From: Bacillota bacterium
Lineage (GTDB): Bacteria; Bacillota; Clostridia; Lachnospirales; Bianqueaceae
DNA: 28,868 nucleotides
Assembly: GCA_017474705.1 (NCBI GenBank)
Contig: JAFVHC010000391.1
Span: 1-28,868 of the forward strand
Direction: 5' to 3'
Shown: piece after piece, positions 7,907 to 15,649 of the stretch
Position numbering within the stretch: the stretch's first letter is position 1
Layout: each line of letters opens with the position of its first letter
Notes under the pieces: generated by a model
Seen by the model: only the letters and a program-made list of their open reading frames with translations
The model's database searches: none
What the model was told of the DNA's origin: nothing
Position numbers and translations under genes: made by a program

Positions 7907-9196
7907 TTACGCGATGCCCGTGATCTTCAAGCCTTTCAGCTTGGTCACTTTCGGGATCACCAGGGTATCGTACTGTTCCGTCTCCTTGGAGAATTCCATG
8001 GTGCCCAGGACTTCACCCATGGAGCCGGTCACGGAACCGCCGGACACGATGGAGACTTTGCCGTCCTGGTGCAGATAGCCCAGGCGGATCTCGCCGGCGA
8101 TGTCGCCCGCCATCGGATCGACCTGGAAGTCGGAGAATTCCACGATCTCCAGATAGTCGCCGGAGCGGACTTCAGATTCCGGACGCGCGCCGCCGGAGAA
8201 GACCACGTTGCGTACCTGGGAGCTCTTCTCCAGACCCAGGTACTGGCTGAACTGGCGGCTGCCCCAGTTGTTTTCCACCACACCGTCACGGATCAGGAAG
8301 CGGTCATAGATCGCCGCACCTTCACCGTCGATCGGGTAGTCGGCGGAAGAGTTGCTCAGAGCAGAAACGGCTTCCACGGTGATGGTATCGCCGCCCTGGT
8401 TCTCGCAGATCGTTTTGCCGACCGTCCAGTCGGACAGCTGACGTACGATCAGATCCGCACTCGTCTTGTCCACGAAGTATTCATAGATCCGCGTTGCGTC
8501 ATCGGTGGAGAAGAGGACGTCGAAACGGCCCAGCTTCGGAGTGGGCTCGGTGACCAGACGGTCCTTGCCATAGTGCAGGGCTTTGGTCACGTCCGCCGCG
8601 AGCTTGGCACCGTCGCAGGTACCGGAACGGAAATTGCGGTACAGTTCGATCTCATGACCTTCCGTGCGGGCATTGACCACGACTTCGATCATGGAGCTGG
8701 GGTAGCGTACGGTATATTCCACGCCGTTGGAGTTCAGATAGTGCTTGGTGATATCTTTCACAAAGATCTCATAGGAGTTGATATCTTCCGTCGCGGTCTC
8801 CGGCAGAGCGTGCATGGCTTCAAAGAAGTCGCGTGCGATGGCTTCGACATCGATCGGCTTGTTCTCCGGAGAGACGACAGGCTGATCGTTCAGGGTGTAG
8901 AACGGATTGCGGACCAGAGAGGCCTGGAAGTAGATGTCCGCCAGGGCTTTCTGCATGTCGGCGTCGGAAGCGGTCGGCGCGATCTCGCCGGAAGCGGAGC
9001 CCAGGAACTGTACCCCATCTTCGCCTTCGATCGGACGATAGAGCGTCACTTTATAGGACTTGACGTCGGTCACGCGATGCTGATCCAACGCGTGTTTGAT
9101 CAAGTAGAATTCCCAACCCAGGGTCGTAGTCTCATTGATTTCCCAGATGGTGCAGCCCAGGGCTTTGATCTGGTTCAGGATCTTCGCAAGCATCAT
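7907..9196 (-). CDS. pmbA: TldD/PmbA-family protein, PmbA (TldE)-like
   Basis: A 429-aa member of the TldD/PmbA family, the non-catalytic partner subunit of the TldD metalloprotease. It lacks the HExxxH zinc motif of its upstream neighbour, as expected for PmbA/TldE. The C-terminal part carries family-like segments (LIRDGVVENNWGSRQFSQYLG, VFSGGARPESEV, GEIRLGYLHQDGK). The TldD-TldE complex in other bacteria degrades peptides, including microcin precursors and CcdA; the target here is unknown. I chose the ATG at 9196, which overlaps the tldD stop as ATGA and has GAGG upstream. This indicates translational coupling and 1:1 production. It ends just before a strong bidirectional terminator. Confidence 0.85.
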   Translation of the reverse strand: MMLAKILNQIKALGCTIWEINETTTLGWEFYLIKHALDQHRVTDVKSYKVTLYRPIEGEDGVQFLGSASGEIAPTASDADMQKALADIYFQASLVRNPFYTLNDQPVVSPENKPIDVEAIARDFFEAMHALPETATEDINSYEIFVKDITKHYLNSNGVEYTVRYPSSMIEVVVNARTEGHEIELYRNFRSGTCDGAKLAADVTKALHYGKDRLVTEPTPKLGRFDVLFSTDDATRIYEYFVDKTSADLIVRQLSDWTVGKTICENQGGDTITVEAVSALSNSSADYPIDGEGAAIYDRFLIRDGVVENNWGSRQFSQYLGLEKSSQVRNVVFSGGARPESEVRSGDYLEIVEFSDFQVDPMAGDIAGEIRLGYLHQDGKVSIVSGGSVTGSMGEVLGTMEFSKETEQYDTLVIPKVTKLKGLKITGIA

Positions 9197-10626
9197 CCCA
9201 ACCTCGCTTTCGTTTTCAGGTATGGGCCGCCGTCCGCGACCTTGACCCATTCTTTGTAGCCTTTACCGCAGGCGCCGTTGCCGTCGACCTTGCGGTCCGT
9301 GGAGGCCATGCAGATGCCGCCCAAAAGATCCGGCACGTAACCGGTCATGACGACAGGAGATACGACCTTGCCGGTCAGGACGCCGTCCTTGATTTCATAG
9401 CCGCGGGAGACGATGCACTGGATGCCCCAATGCTTCGGATCTTCCATACCGCTCTCCGTACCTTTCAGCAGATAGCCGTGCTTGACGGAGGCGATCATGT
9501 CGTCCAGAGAATCAGTGCCGGAATCGAAGACGGTGTTGGTCATGCGGGTGTAGACTTTGTGCGCGAAGTTCTCACGCTTGCCGTTGCCGGTGGGCTTGAC
9601 GCCCAGACGCAGAGCAGCCAGCGCATCGCAGATACCGGTCTTGAGGATACCGTGGTCGATCTCGATCACGTCGCCGGCGAGGGTGCCTTCATCGTCGAAG
9701 GCATAGGCGGTGACGCTTTCTTCGCAAAGAGCACCTTCATGCATGGTGCACAGGTCGGAACCGACGCGCTTGTCGATGTACTCGGCACCCAGCGCGCGCT
9801 TCTTGACGAACATATCCATTTCGACGCCGTGGCCGAAGGCTTCGTGCGCGATCAGGCCGCTGATGCCGGGATCGGTGATGATCTCATATTCACCGGGGAC
9901 GATCTTCTCGGAAGCAAGGAACTCTTCCATGGTCTTCGGCAGACCTGCCAGAACCTCGTCAAGGCCGACCAGGACTTCCGGACCGCAGCAGCCGGACACG
10001 CCTTCATAGGCGAACTTGATCTCGCCTTCTGCGTTCGGTGCATAGGATGCGATGGAACCCTCGGTATACACATAGCTCTGTCTCAGATCGCGGTTCGGGG
10101 ACAGGAACATCTTGGAGATGTGGGTGGAGGAGGCGCGGACCATGCAGTCCAACGCGCTGGGGATGGTCTCCATGCCCTTGTTGGACAGATCGGTCAACGT
10201 CTGGACCAGAGCGGCCATATCTTCCTCTTCGGGAAGGCGCTCCGTCTCTTTCTCGACGAACAGGGTCAGCGGTTCGTCGTCCAGAAGACCGGTCTCATAG
10301 GCCTTGGTGCCAACGAGCTTCAGCAGTGTTTCCTGCTGTGCCAGGGCGGCACGGATCTCTTCCGCCAGCGCATGCACGTCCTCCGGGACTTCGTTGAAAG
10401 CGTACTCACAGTACTGTCCGTTCCGGTAGGCACGCACCACGTTGCCACGCTCGGTGGTCATATTGGTACTGGACACGCTCTTGCTTCGCTGGGAAATATT
10501 GACGCTGAAGCCGACGGAGTCCGTTGCCAGGATACTGACGTATTCATAGGACTGCTTCAGATCGGCCAGAAGTGTCTTCAGAGCAGGTGAAAGCGCATCC
10601 AGATAGGTGGAAAAAGGAGCTTTCAT
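9193..10626 (-). CDS. tldD: TldD-family metalloprotease
   Basis: A 477-aa catalytic subunit of the TldD/TldE protease. The zinc motif HEAFGH is at residues 261-266 (H261, E262, H266), inside the conserved block GLIAHEAFGHGVEMDMF. The typical C-terminal block with DLLGGICMASTDRK follows. It is cytoplasmic with no signal peptide. I chose the ATG at 10626 (MKAPFSTYLD) because AAAGGAT lies about 12 nt upstream; an ATG at 10638 sits directly on that site. It overlaps pmbA by 4 bp and has its own promoter (10671-10699), so the pair is a two-gene operon. Confidence 0.9.
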   Translation of the reverse strand: MKAPFSTYLDALSPALKTLLADLKQSYEYVSILATDSVGFSVNISQRSKSVSSTNMTTERGNVVRAYRNGQYCEYAFNEVPEDVHALAEEIRAALAQQETLLKLVGTKAYETGLLDDEPLTLFVEKETERLPEEEDMAALVQTLTDLSNKGMETIPSALDCMVRASSTHISKMFLSPNRDLRQSYVYTEGSIASYAPNAEGEIKFAYEGVSGCCGPEVLVGLDEVLAGLPKTMEEFLASEKIVPGEYEIITDPGISGLIAHEAFGHGVEMDMFVKKRALGAEYIDKRVGSDLCTMHEGALCEESVTAYAFDDEGTLAGDVIEIDHGILKTGICDALAALRLGVKPTGNGKRENFAHKVYTRMTNTVFDSGTDSLDDMIASVKHGYLLKGTESGMEDPKHWGIQCIVSRGYEIKDGVLTGKVVSPVVMTGYVPDLLGGICMASTDRKVDGNGACGKGYKEWVKVADGGPYLKTKARLG

Positions 10627-10670
10627 AGTGCTTATCATCCTTTCTTGAGATTTGGTTACACACAAAAGAT

Positions 10671-10699
10671 AGTATACTACAAAACTTTAAATCTGTGAA
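10671..10699 (-). promoter_or_regulatory. promoter of tldD-pmbA
   Basis: Minus-strand TTCACA (10699-10694), a 17-bp spacer and TATACT (10676-10671) match sigma-A consensus at 5 of 6 positions each. It lies between the endonuclease-family stop and tldD, so tldD-pmbA can be transcribed independently of the upstream gene. Confidence 0.65.
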
Positions 10700-10706
10700 G
10701 TGCTAT

Positions 10707-11546
10707 TTACAATTCCGCGTCGATATAGGCCGGGAAATGGTCGGATAGCGGCAGGTAACTGTCATCGATATAGCGATCCATGCGCAGGATCGTCATGTCT
10801 CCCTTGATCAGGATGTGATCGATGGCTTCTTTGAAAGGCTTAGGCACGTAGGGTTCGTACCCATCACGGCCGCACCAGTGGTACCCATGCCAGGGATAGG
10901 CATAGTCGCGGGCGATATCGTTGGCATGACGGTAGCCGGCGGAGAAAGCAGAGGCGATGGGCCTGGACTCGTACGGGCAGTTCAGATCGCCGACCAGGAC
11001 GATGGGAGCCCGATATTTTGCGCGATAGAGTTCAAGACGCTCCATCAGGATGCCCAGCTGATAGATACGGGCTTCCGTGGAGCCGGCCTGATACTGCTCA
11101 TAAGGCATCAGCGGACGGTCGTCGATCATCCACCACAGATGGGTCGTGGCGAAGATCCATGGCTTTCCGGACTCCTTTTCCCGAAAGACCGCGATGTTCC
11201 AGGACTTGGTATCATAATTATTGAAGCAGCCCTCATAACCAGGGCACTCCGCCGGGTAGATGCCGAACTCGGAATCGATCAGGTCCAGTGTGTCCGGACG
11301 GTAGAGGATGGGCGTGTCCCGGCCCCAAAGCGCCGCGTAATGCGTGCCTTGCGCCTGCAGTTCGCGCATCAGCCGGTCCAGCATGACGGGCGAGACCTCC
11401 TGGAAGCCGATGGCATCGGGCAACAGGCTCGTATAGATCCGGGCAAACCCTTTTTCACGGTGCTCGGCGGAGCAGTCCTCGCCCTCGGCCTCCCACTCGG
11501 GCAGATTCCGGTCGCAGGACCATTGATTATTCGACATGATGCGCAT
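10707..11546 (-). CDS. endonuclease/exonuclease/phosphatase family protein
   Basis: A 279-aa protein of the EEP (DNase I-like) superfamily. Catalytic motifs are in order: N-terminal MRIMSNNQW (Asn), DAIGFQEV (metal-binding Glu), VLVGDLNCPYESRP (GDxN) and the C-terminal SDHFPAY (SDH catalytic His). Family members cleave phosphodiester bonds in nucleic acids, sphingomyelin or phosphoinositides; this compact form with no signal peptide is a cytoplasmic phosphoesterase of unknown substrate. I chose the ATG at 11546, about 9 nt after AAGGAGA; a GTG at 11555 abuts that site. It is a single gene with a strong promoter, divergent from the HdeD-like gene. Confidence 0.85.
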   Translation of the reverse strand: MRIMSNNQWSCDRNLPEWEAEGEDCSAEHREKGFARIYTSLLPDAIGFQEVSPVMLDRLMRELQAQGTHYAALWGRDTPILYRPDTLDLIDSEFGIYPAECPGYEGCFNNYDTKSWNIAVFREKESGKPWIFATTHLWWMIDDRPLMPYEQYQAGSTEARIYQLGILMERLELYRAKYRAPIVLVGDLNCPYESRPIASAFSAGYRHANDIARDYAYPWHGYHWCGRDGYEPYVPKPFKEAIDHILIKGDMTILRMDRYIDDSYLPLSDHFPAYIDAEL

Positions 11547-11578
11547 GATGGACACTCTCCTTGCATTCGGTTTGCTTC

Positions 11579-11607
11579 ATTGTAGACTTGGTGGGAAGGA
11601 TTGTCAA
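11579..11607 (-). promoter_or_regulatory. promoter of the EEP-family gene
   Basis: Minus strand: perfect -35 TTGACA (11607-11602), 17-bp spacer, then TACAAT (11584-11579). This is one of the best promoter matches in the window. The start codon lies about 33 nt downstream. Confidence 0.8.
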
Positions 11608-11651
11608 ATGCCGGACCGTATACGATCCGGGAGAATCCGCGATTTCACGTC

Positions 11652-11680
11652 TTGCATTTATCTGCCGTTGGGAGTACGAT
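11652..11680 (+). promoter_or_regulatory. promoter of the HdeD-like gene
   Basis: TTGCAT (11652-11657), 17-bp spacer, TACGAT (11675-11680), located 44 bp before the ATG at 11724. Confidence 0.55.
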
Positions 11681-11723
11681 ATCCGCAAAGAAGCTTTATC
11701 ATCGAAAGCGAGGTCCTGAAACT

Positions 11724-12320
11724 ATGCGTGAATTCCTGAAAAAGATCAGTGCGACGCTGCTGCTCGCGGTCGCCGAGATCGCTTTGGGCATCCTGCTGCT
11801 CATCAGTCCGTCCGGTTTTACCATGGCCGTAGTGATAGCGGTCAACATCATCTTGATCATCAGCGGACTGGTCAATGTTGTGGAATATCTGCGGCTTTCG
11901 AAAGAAGAAGCCATGCAGACCTGGAAATTCTCGTCCGGAGCCGCCGGCATCACTTTGGGCGTGCTGGGGATCATCTATCGACAGCAGATCCTCCAGGAGT
12001 TTGGTATGCTGGTCGTCGTCTACGGGATCACGATCCTGCTGTTTGCGTTCCTGAAACTGCAGATCGCGGTGGACGCGATGCGTGCGCACATCCACGTGTG
12101 GTACCTGATGTGCTTCAGTTTTCTGGCAACGACGGGGATCGGCCTGCTGCTGTTCTTCAAGGTCATCAAGGAAGAAAAGACGGCCTGGCTGGTCACGGGC
12201 ATCGCGCTGATCGGCATCGCGATCTTTGATGCGGTATATTTTATCCTGGGGCATAAGCCGGATGGCAAAGGATCCGCAAATGTGCCCGCTGTTGTCCAAA
12301 ATGACGAAAATAAGCGTTGA
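11724..12320 (+). CDS. HdeD/DUF308-like integral membrane protein
   Basis: A 198-aa protein consisting mostly of hydrophobic helices, about six transmembrane segments in paired hairpins. Examples are residues 7-24, 27-45 and 65-82, with a polar C-terminal tail (GHKPDGKGSANVP). This layout fits the HdeD/DUF308 family, whose E. coli member is linked to acid resistance; the function in clostridia is unknown. I chose the ATG at 11724 because of GAGG at 11709-11712 and the promoter just upstream; the frame is open further upstream but would include the promoter. No terminator separates it from the next gene, whose promoter overlaps its stop codon. Confidence 0.7.
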   Translation: MREFLKKISATLLLAVAEIALGILLLISPSGFTMAVVIAVNIILIISGLVNVVEYLRLSKEEAMQTWKFSSGAAGITLGVLGIIYRQQILQEFGMLVVVYGITILLFAFLKLQIAVDAMRAHIHVWYLMCFSFLATTGIGLLLFFKVIKEEKTAWLVTGIALIGIAIFDAVYFILGHKPDGKGSANVPAVVQNDENKR

Positions 12321-12345
12321 AATCGTAGATAAAAAGTTGTATAGT
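12317..12345 (+). promoter_or_regulatory. promoter of the His/Cys-module membrane protein
   Basis: TTGAAA (12317-12322), 17-bp spacer, TATAGT (12340-12345), each 5 of 6 to consensus. The -35 overlaps the stop codon of the HdeD-like gene. Confidence 0.7.
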
Positions 12346-12400
12346 ATACATAAAATAAAGAAACTTGCAACATCATCAGTTTCTATCTCAGGAGGAGATC

Positions 12401-13135
12401 ATGGCAGAGAAAAAACCCCACAATTTTGTACAGTCCGGTACGAATAATGTGACATCGGAAAAGCCGCAGCAGGTACCTCATACGTTGCAGCAGGCACGGC
12501 CCGTCGGCAATGCGACCGGCTACCGCCTCGGCGCCATCGGCCTCTGGGTCGCCGCGTTCATCTGCGAAGTACTGGCAGTGCTGATCCTGTTCGGCAAGAT
12601 CAATCTTAAATTCATGCCCACCCTGGGCCAGTTGATCCTGTTCATCATTCTGGATCTGGTATTCCTCATCATCGGTTCTCAGCTTTGGAAAAAAGCCAAC
12701 CACATCAAGCCGATGTCCGAGAAGAATCCCACCTTGTTCTGGATGTGGAACAACATGGGTGTCATCGTCGCAGTCGTCTGCTTCTGCCCGCTGATCATCC
12801 TGCTGCTCACCAACAAGAATCTGGACAAACGCACCAAGACCATCGCGACGGTCGTTGCCATCATCGCGCTGCTCATCGGCGGTGTCAGCGGCTACGATTT
12901 CAACCCGGTCTCTCAGGAACAGCAGCAGGCTGCCATCGAGGAGCTGGAGGGAACCACCGTGTACTGGGCACCGTTCGGCAAAGTATATCACACGCATGAG
13001 GATTGCGGCGCTCTGAACCAGACCGATACCCTGACCTATGGTGACGTCGAACAGGCCATTGCTGAAGGCAGAACGCGCATCTGCTCATTCTGCGCCAAGC
13101 GCGACGAGATCACAGATCTGCCGACAGACGAATAA
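12401..13135 (+). CDS. four-helix membrane protein with C-terminal His/Cys metal-binding-like module
   Basis: A 244-aa protein of unknown function. A polar N-terminus (1-40, rich in Gln/Pro/Asn) is followed by four predicted membrane helices at about 43-66, 73-96, 118-138 and 145-164. A C-terminal domain (about 185-238) follows with the spacing YHTHEDCGAL (H197, C202) and CSFC (C228, C231). That module resembles the small H/C...CxxC domains seen appended to diverse bacterial proteins and looks able to bind one zinc ion. I do not recognise a named family for the whole protein. The ATG at 12401 follows GGAGGAGA. It is a single gene with its own promoter and a strong terminator. Confidence 0.7.
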   Translation: MAEKKPHNFVQSGTNNVTSEKPQQVPHTLQQARPVGNATGYRLGAIGLWVAAFICEVLAVLILFGKINLKFMPTLGQLILFIILDLVFLIIGSQLWKKANHIKPMSEKNPTLFWMWNNMGVIVAVVCFCPLIILLLTNKNLDKRTKTIATVVAIIALLIGGVSGYDFNPVSQEQQQAAIEELEGTTVYWAPFGKVYHTHEDCGALNQTDTLTYGDVEQAIAEGRTRICSFCAKRDEITDLPTDE

Positions 13136-13158
13136 TACCATCTACAGACATCGAAAAA

Positions 13159-13192
13159 TGCCGCAGAAGCCTATTCTTCTGCGGTATTTTTT
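13159..13192 (+). terminator. intrinsic terminator upstream of the GH94 operon
   Basis: An 11-bp stem (13159-13169 with 13176-13186, TGCCGCAGAAG, one G-U pair) with a 6-nt loop is followed by six T's. It ends the membrane-protein transcript. Only 30 bp separate the T-tract from the GH94 start codon. Confidence 0.85.
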
Positions 13193-13222
13193 CCATAACA
13201 GCTTTGTGTCAAGGAGGACATC

Positions 13223-15628
13223 ATGCAGTACGGATATTTCGATAACGAACATCGGGAATATGTGATCACCGATCCGCGGACGCCCGCGGCATGGGCCAAT
13301 TACCTGGGCTCCCCCGCATACGGCGCCATCATTTCCAACAATGCCGGCGGCTATAGTTTCGCCCGTTCCGGAGCGGATGGCCGCATCCTGAAGTATTTCT
13401 TCAACGACGCGGACGAGCCGGGCAGATACTTGTACATCAAGGACAATGAGAGCGGGGACTTCTGGTCTGCGTCCTGGCTGCCGGTGAAAAAACCGCTGGA
13501 TCAGTACAAGATCCGCTGCCGCCACGGCCTGGCCTACACGGTGATGGAAGCGGACTATGCCGGCATCCATTCGGAAGCCCTGTACTATGTGCCGCTGGAT
13601 GCAGAGTATGAAGTCTGGGCACTGAAGGTCCGCAATGACGGTGCATCAGTTCGTTCCTTGACACTGACCGGTTATGCGGAATTCACTAATCACAATAACT
13701 ACGAGCAGGACCAGATCAACACCCAGTACTCCCGGTTCGTGACCTGCACCAAGATGAGCGGACAGCGCATCCGTCAGCTGGTGCATGGTAATCTGGACAT
13801 CGGTGAGGAAGTGGACAGCCACGAAGACTTTGTGGAACGGTTCTTCGGCCTGGCCGGGGCTCCGGTCGCGGGCTTCTGCGGTGACAAGGATGCTTTCATC
13901 GGCCGCTACCGCGGTTATGAGGATCCTGCCGGTGTGGCGGAAGGCATGAACGGGGAGATGAACTACTGCGATGTGCCCTGCGGCGCGTTGGCGGCGGAAG
14001 TGACGCTTCAGCCCGGGGAGGAAAAGGTCATCGCTTTCATCTTAGGGATGCATAAAGATGCAGTCTCCAAGGAGATCGTGGCGCGGTATGAAGAGGATAC
14101 CGCGGCTGTCGTGCAGGCGGAATGGGATGCTTTGAAAGTCCACTGGGGCGATAGGCTCTCCGCTTTGCAGATCCATACCCCCAGCCCGGAACTGGATACC
14201 ATGATCAATACCTGGAATGCATATAACTGCTTCATGACCTTCATCTGGTCCCGCGCGGCGTCCTTCGTTTACTGCGGTCTGCGCAATGGGTATGGATATC
14301 GTGACACTGTGCAGGACATCCAGGGCGTCATCCATTTGAAACCGGAGATGGCGGCGGAGCAGATCCGCTTTATGCTGTCCGCGCAGGTGCATCATGGTGC
14401 CGGCCTGCCGCTGGTCAAGTTCACACATAACGCCGGCCATGAGGATACGCCGGAGGATGATTCCTACGTGCGAGCGACCGGTCACCCTGCCTATCGTGCC
14501 GACGACGCGCTGTGGCTGTTCCCGACGGTCTATAAGTACATTGCGGAGAGCGGCAACGTGGCCTTCCTGGATGAGGTCATCCCCTTCGCGGACAAGGATG
14601 AAGGCACCGTATACGAGCATCTGAAGAGGGCCATCGATTTCACCATGCACCATTTGGGACCGCACGGCATGCCGGCAGGGCTTCATGCGGACTGGAACGA
14701 CTGCCTGCGCCTTGGTGCTCAGGGAGAATCCACCTTCGTGGCCTTCCAGTTCTACTATGCTCTGCGGCTGATGCAGGAATTCGCCGCGCATGAGAAGGAT
14801 GAGGACTATATCACATTCCTGAAGGAAGAGCAGGAAAAGCTCGGTACGATCCTGAACGATCTGTGCTGGAACGAGGACCGCTTCATCCGTGGCTTCAAGG
14901 AAGATGGAGAGGTCATCGGACGGAGAGATGATCCGGAAGCCAACATGTGGCTGAATCCCCAGAGCTGGTCCGTGATCAGCGGACTGGCCAGTCCCGCACA
15001 GGCGGAGGCCGGCCTTCAGACCGCCCATGATCGCCTGAACACCGACTACGGCCTGGTCATCATGGATCCACCGTATCAGAAACACTCCTTCGAAGGTGCA
15101 TTGATGGTCATCTTCAATGCCGGCTGCAAGGAAAACGGCGGCATCTTCTCGCAGACACAGGGCTGGATCATCCTGGCAGAAGCGCTGCTGGGTCATGGCG
15201 ACCGTGCTTTCACCTATTTCATGGAGAACGCGCCGGTGGCGCAGAATACCAAAGCGGAGATCCGCAAACTGGAACCCTACTGCTACGGGCAGTTCACGGA
15301 AGGCAAGACCAGTCCGCATCTGGGACGCTCCCACGTCCATTGGCTGACGGGCACGGCCTCCACCATGATGGTCGGCTGTGTGGAAGGTATCTTAGGACTT
15401 CGTCCGGATCTGGGCGGGCTGAAGATCGCTCCCTCCATCCCGGCGGCCTGGGACGGCTTTAGCATGGAGAAGACCTTCCGCGGCAAGAAACTGAACATCC
15501 GCGTGGAGAATCCCGATCACGTACAGAGTGGATGCAAGAACCTGACCGTCAACGGGGCAGCCATGGAAGGAAACTATATACCGGAAACCGTGCTGAAAGA
15601 TACGAACGATATCGTACTCGTACTATAA
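13223..15628 (+). CDS. GH94 phosphorylase, cellobiose phosphorylase-like
   Basis: An 801-aa member of GH94 (formerly glycosyltransferase family 36), which splits beta-glucosides with inorganic phosphate to give alpha-sugar-1-phosphate. The N-terminus (YGYFDNEHREYVIT, NYLGS, NNAGGYSF) and the catalytic block ADWNDCLRLGAQGES match cellobiose phosphorylase closely. The acidic residues of DWND are D490 and D493, and the general acid of cellobiose phosphorylases lies in this motif. Length is typical of cellobiose phosphorylase (about 810 aa) and shorter than most laminaribiose phosphorylases. There is no signal peptide; it is cytoplasmic, saving ATP on imported cellobiose or a related disaccharide. 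AAGGAGG precedes the ATG. It is the first gene of the GH94-GH3-GH42-GH127 operon. Confidence 0.88.
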   Translation: MQYGYFDNEHREYVITDPRTPAAWANYLGSPAYGAIISNNAGGYSFARSGADGRILKYFFNDADEPGRYLYIKDNESGDFWSASWLPVKKPLDQYKIRCRHGLAYTVMEADYAGIHSEALYYVPLDAEYEVWALKVRNDGASVRSLTLTGYAEFTNHNNYEQDQINTQYSRFVTCTKMSGQRIRQLVHGNLDIGEEVDSHEDFVERFFGLAGAPVAGFCGDKDAFIGRYRGYEDPAGVAEGMNGEMNYCDVPCGALAAEVTLQPGEEKVIAFILGMHKDAVSKEIVARYEEDTAAVVQAEWDALKVHWGDRLSALQIHTPSPELDTMINTWNAYNCFMTFIWSRAASFVYCGLRNGYGYRDTVQDIQGVIHLKPEMAAEQIRFMLSAQVHHGAGLPLVKFTHNAGHEDTPEDDSYVRATGHPAYRADDALWLFPTVYKYIAESGNVAFLDEVIPFADKDEGTVYEHLKRAIDFTMHHLGPHGMPAGLHADWNDCLRLGAQGESTFVAFQFYYALRLMQEFAAHEKDEDYITFLKEEQEKLGTILNDLCWNEDRFIRGFKEDGEVIGRRDDPEANMWLNPQSWSVISGLASPAQAEAGLQTAHDRLNTDYGLVIMDPPYQKHSFEGALMVIFNAGCKENGGIFSQTQGWIILAEALLGHGDRAFTYFMENAPVAQNTKAEIRKLEPYCYGQFTEGKTSPHLGRSHVHWLTGTASTMMVGCVEGILGLRPDLGGLKIAPSIPAAWDGFSMEKTFRGKKLNIRVENPDHVQSGCKNLTVNGAAMEGNYIPETVLKDTNDIVLVL

Positions 15629-15649
15629 AACATCGAAAGGGAAAAAGTT

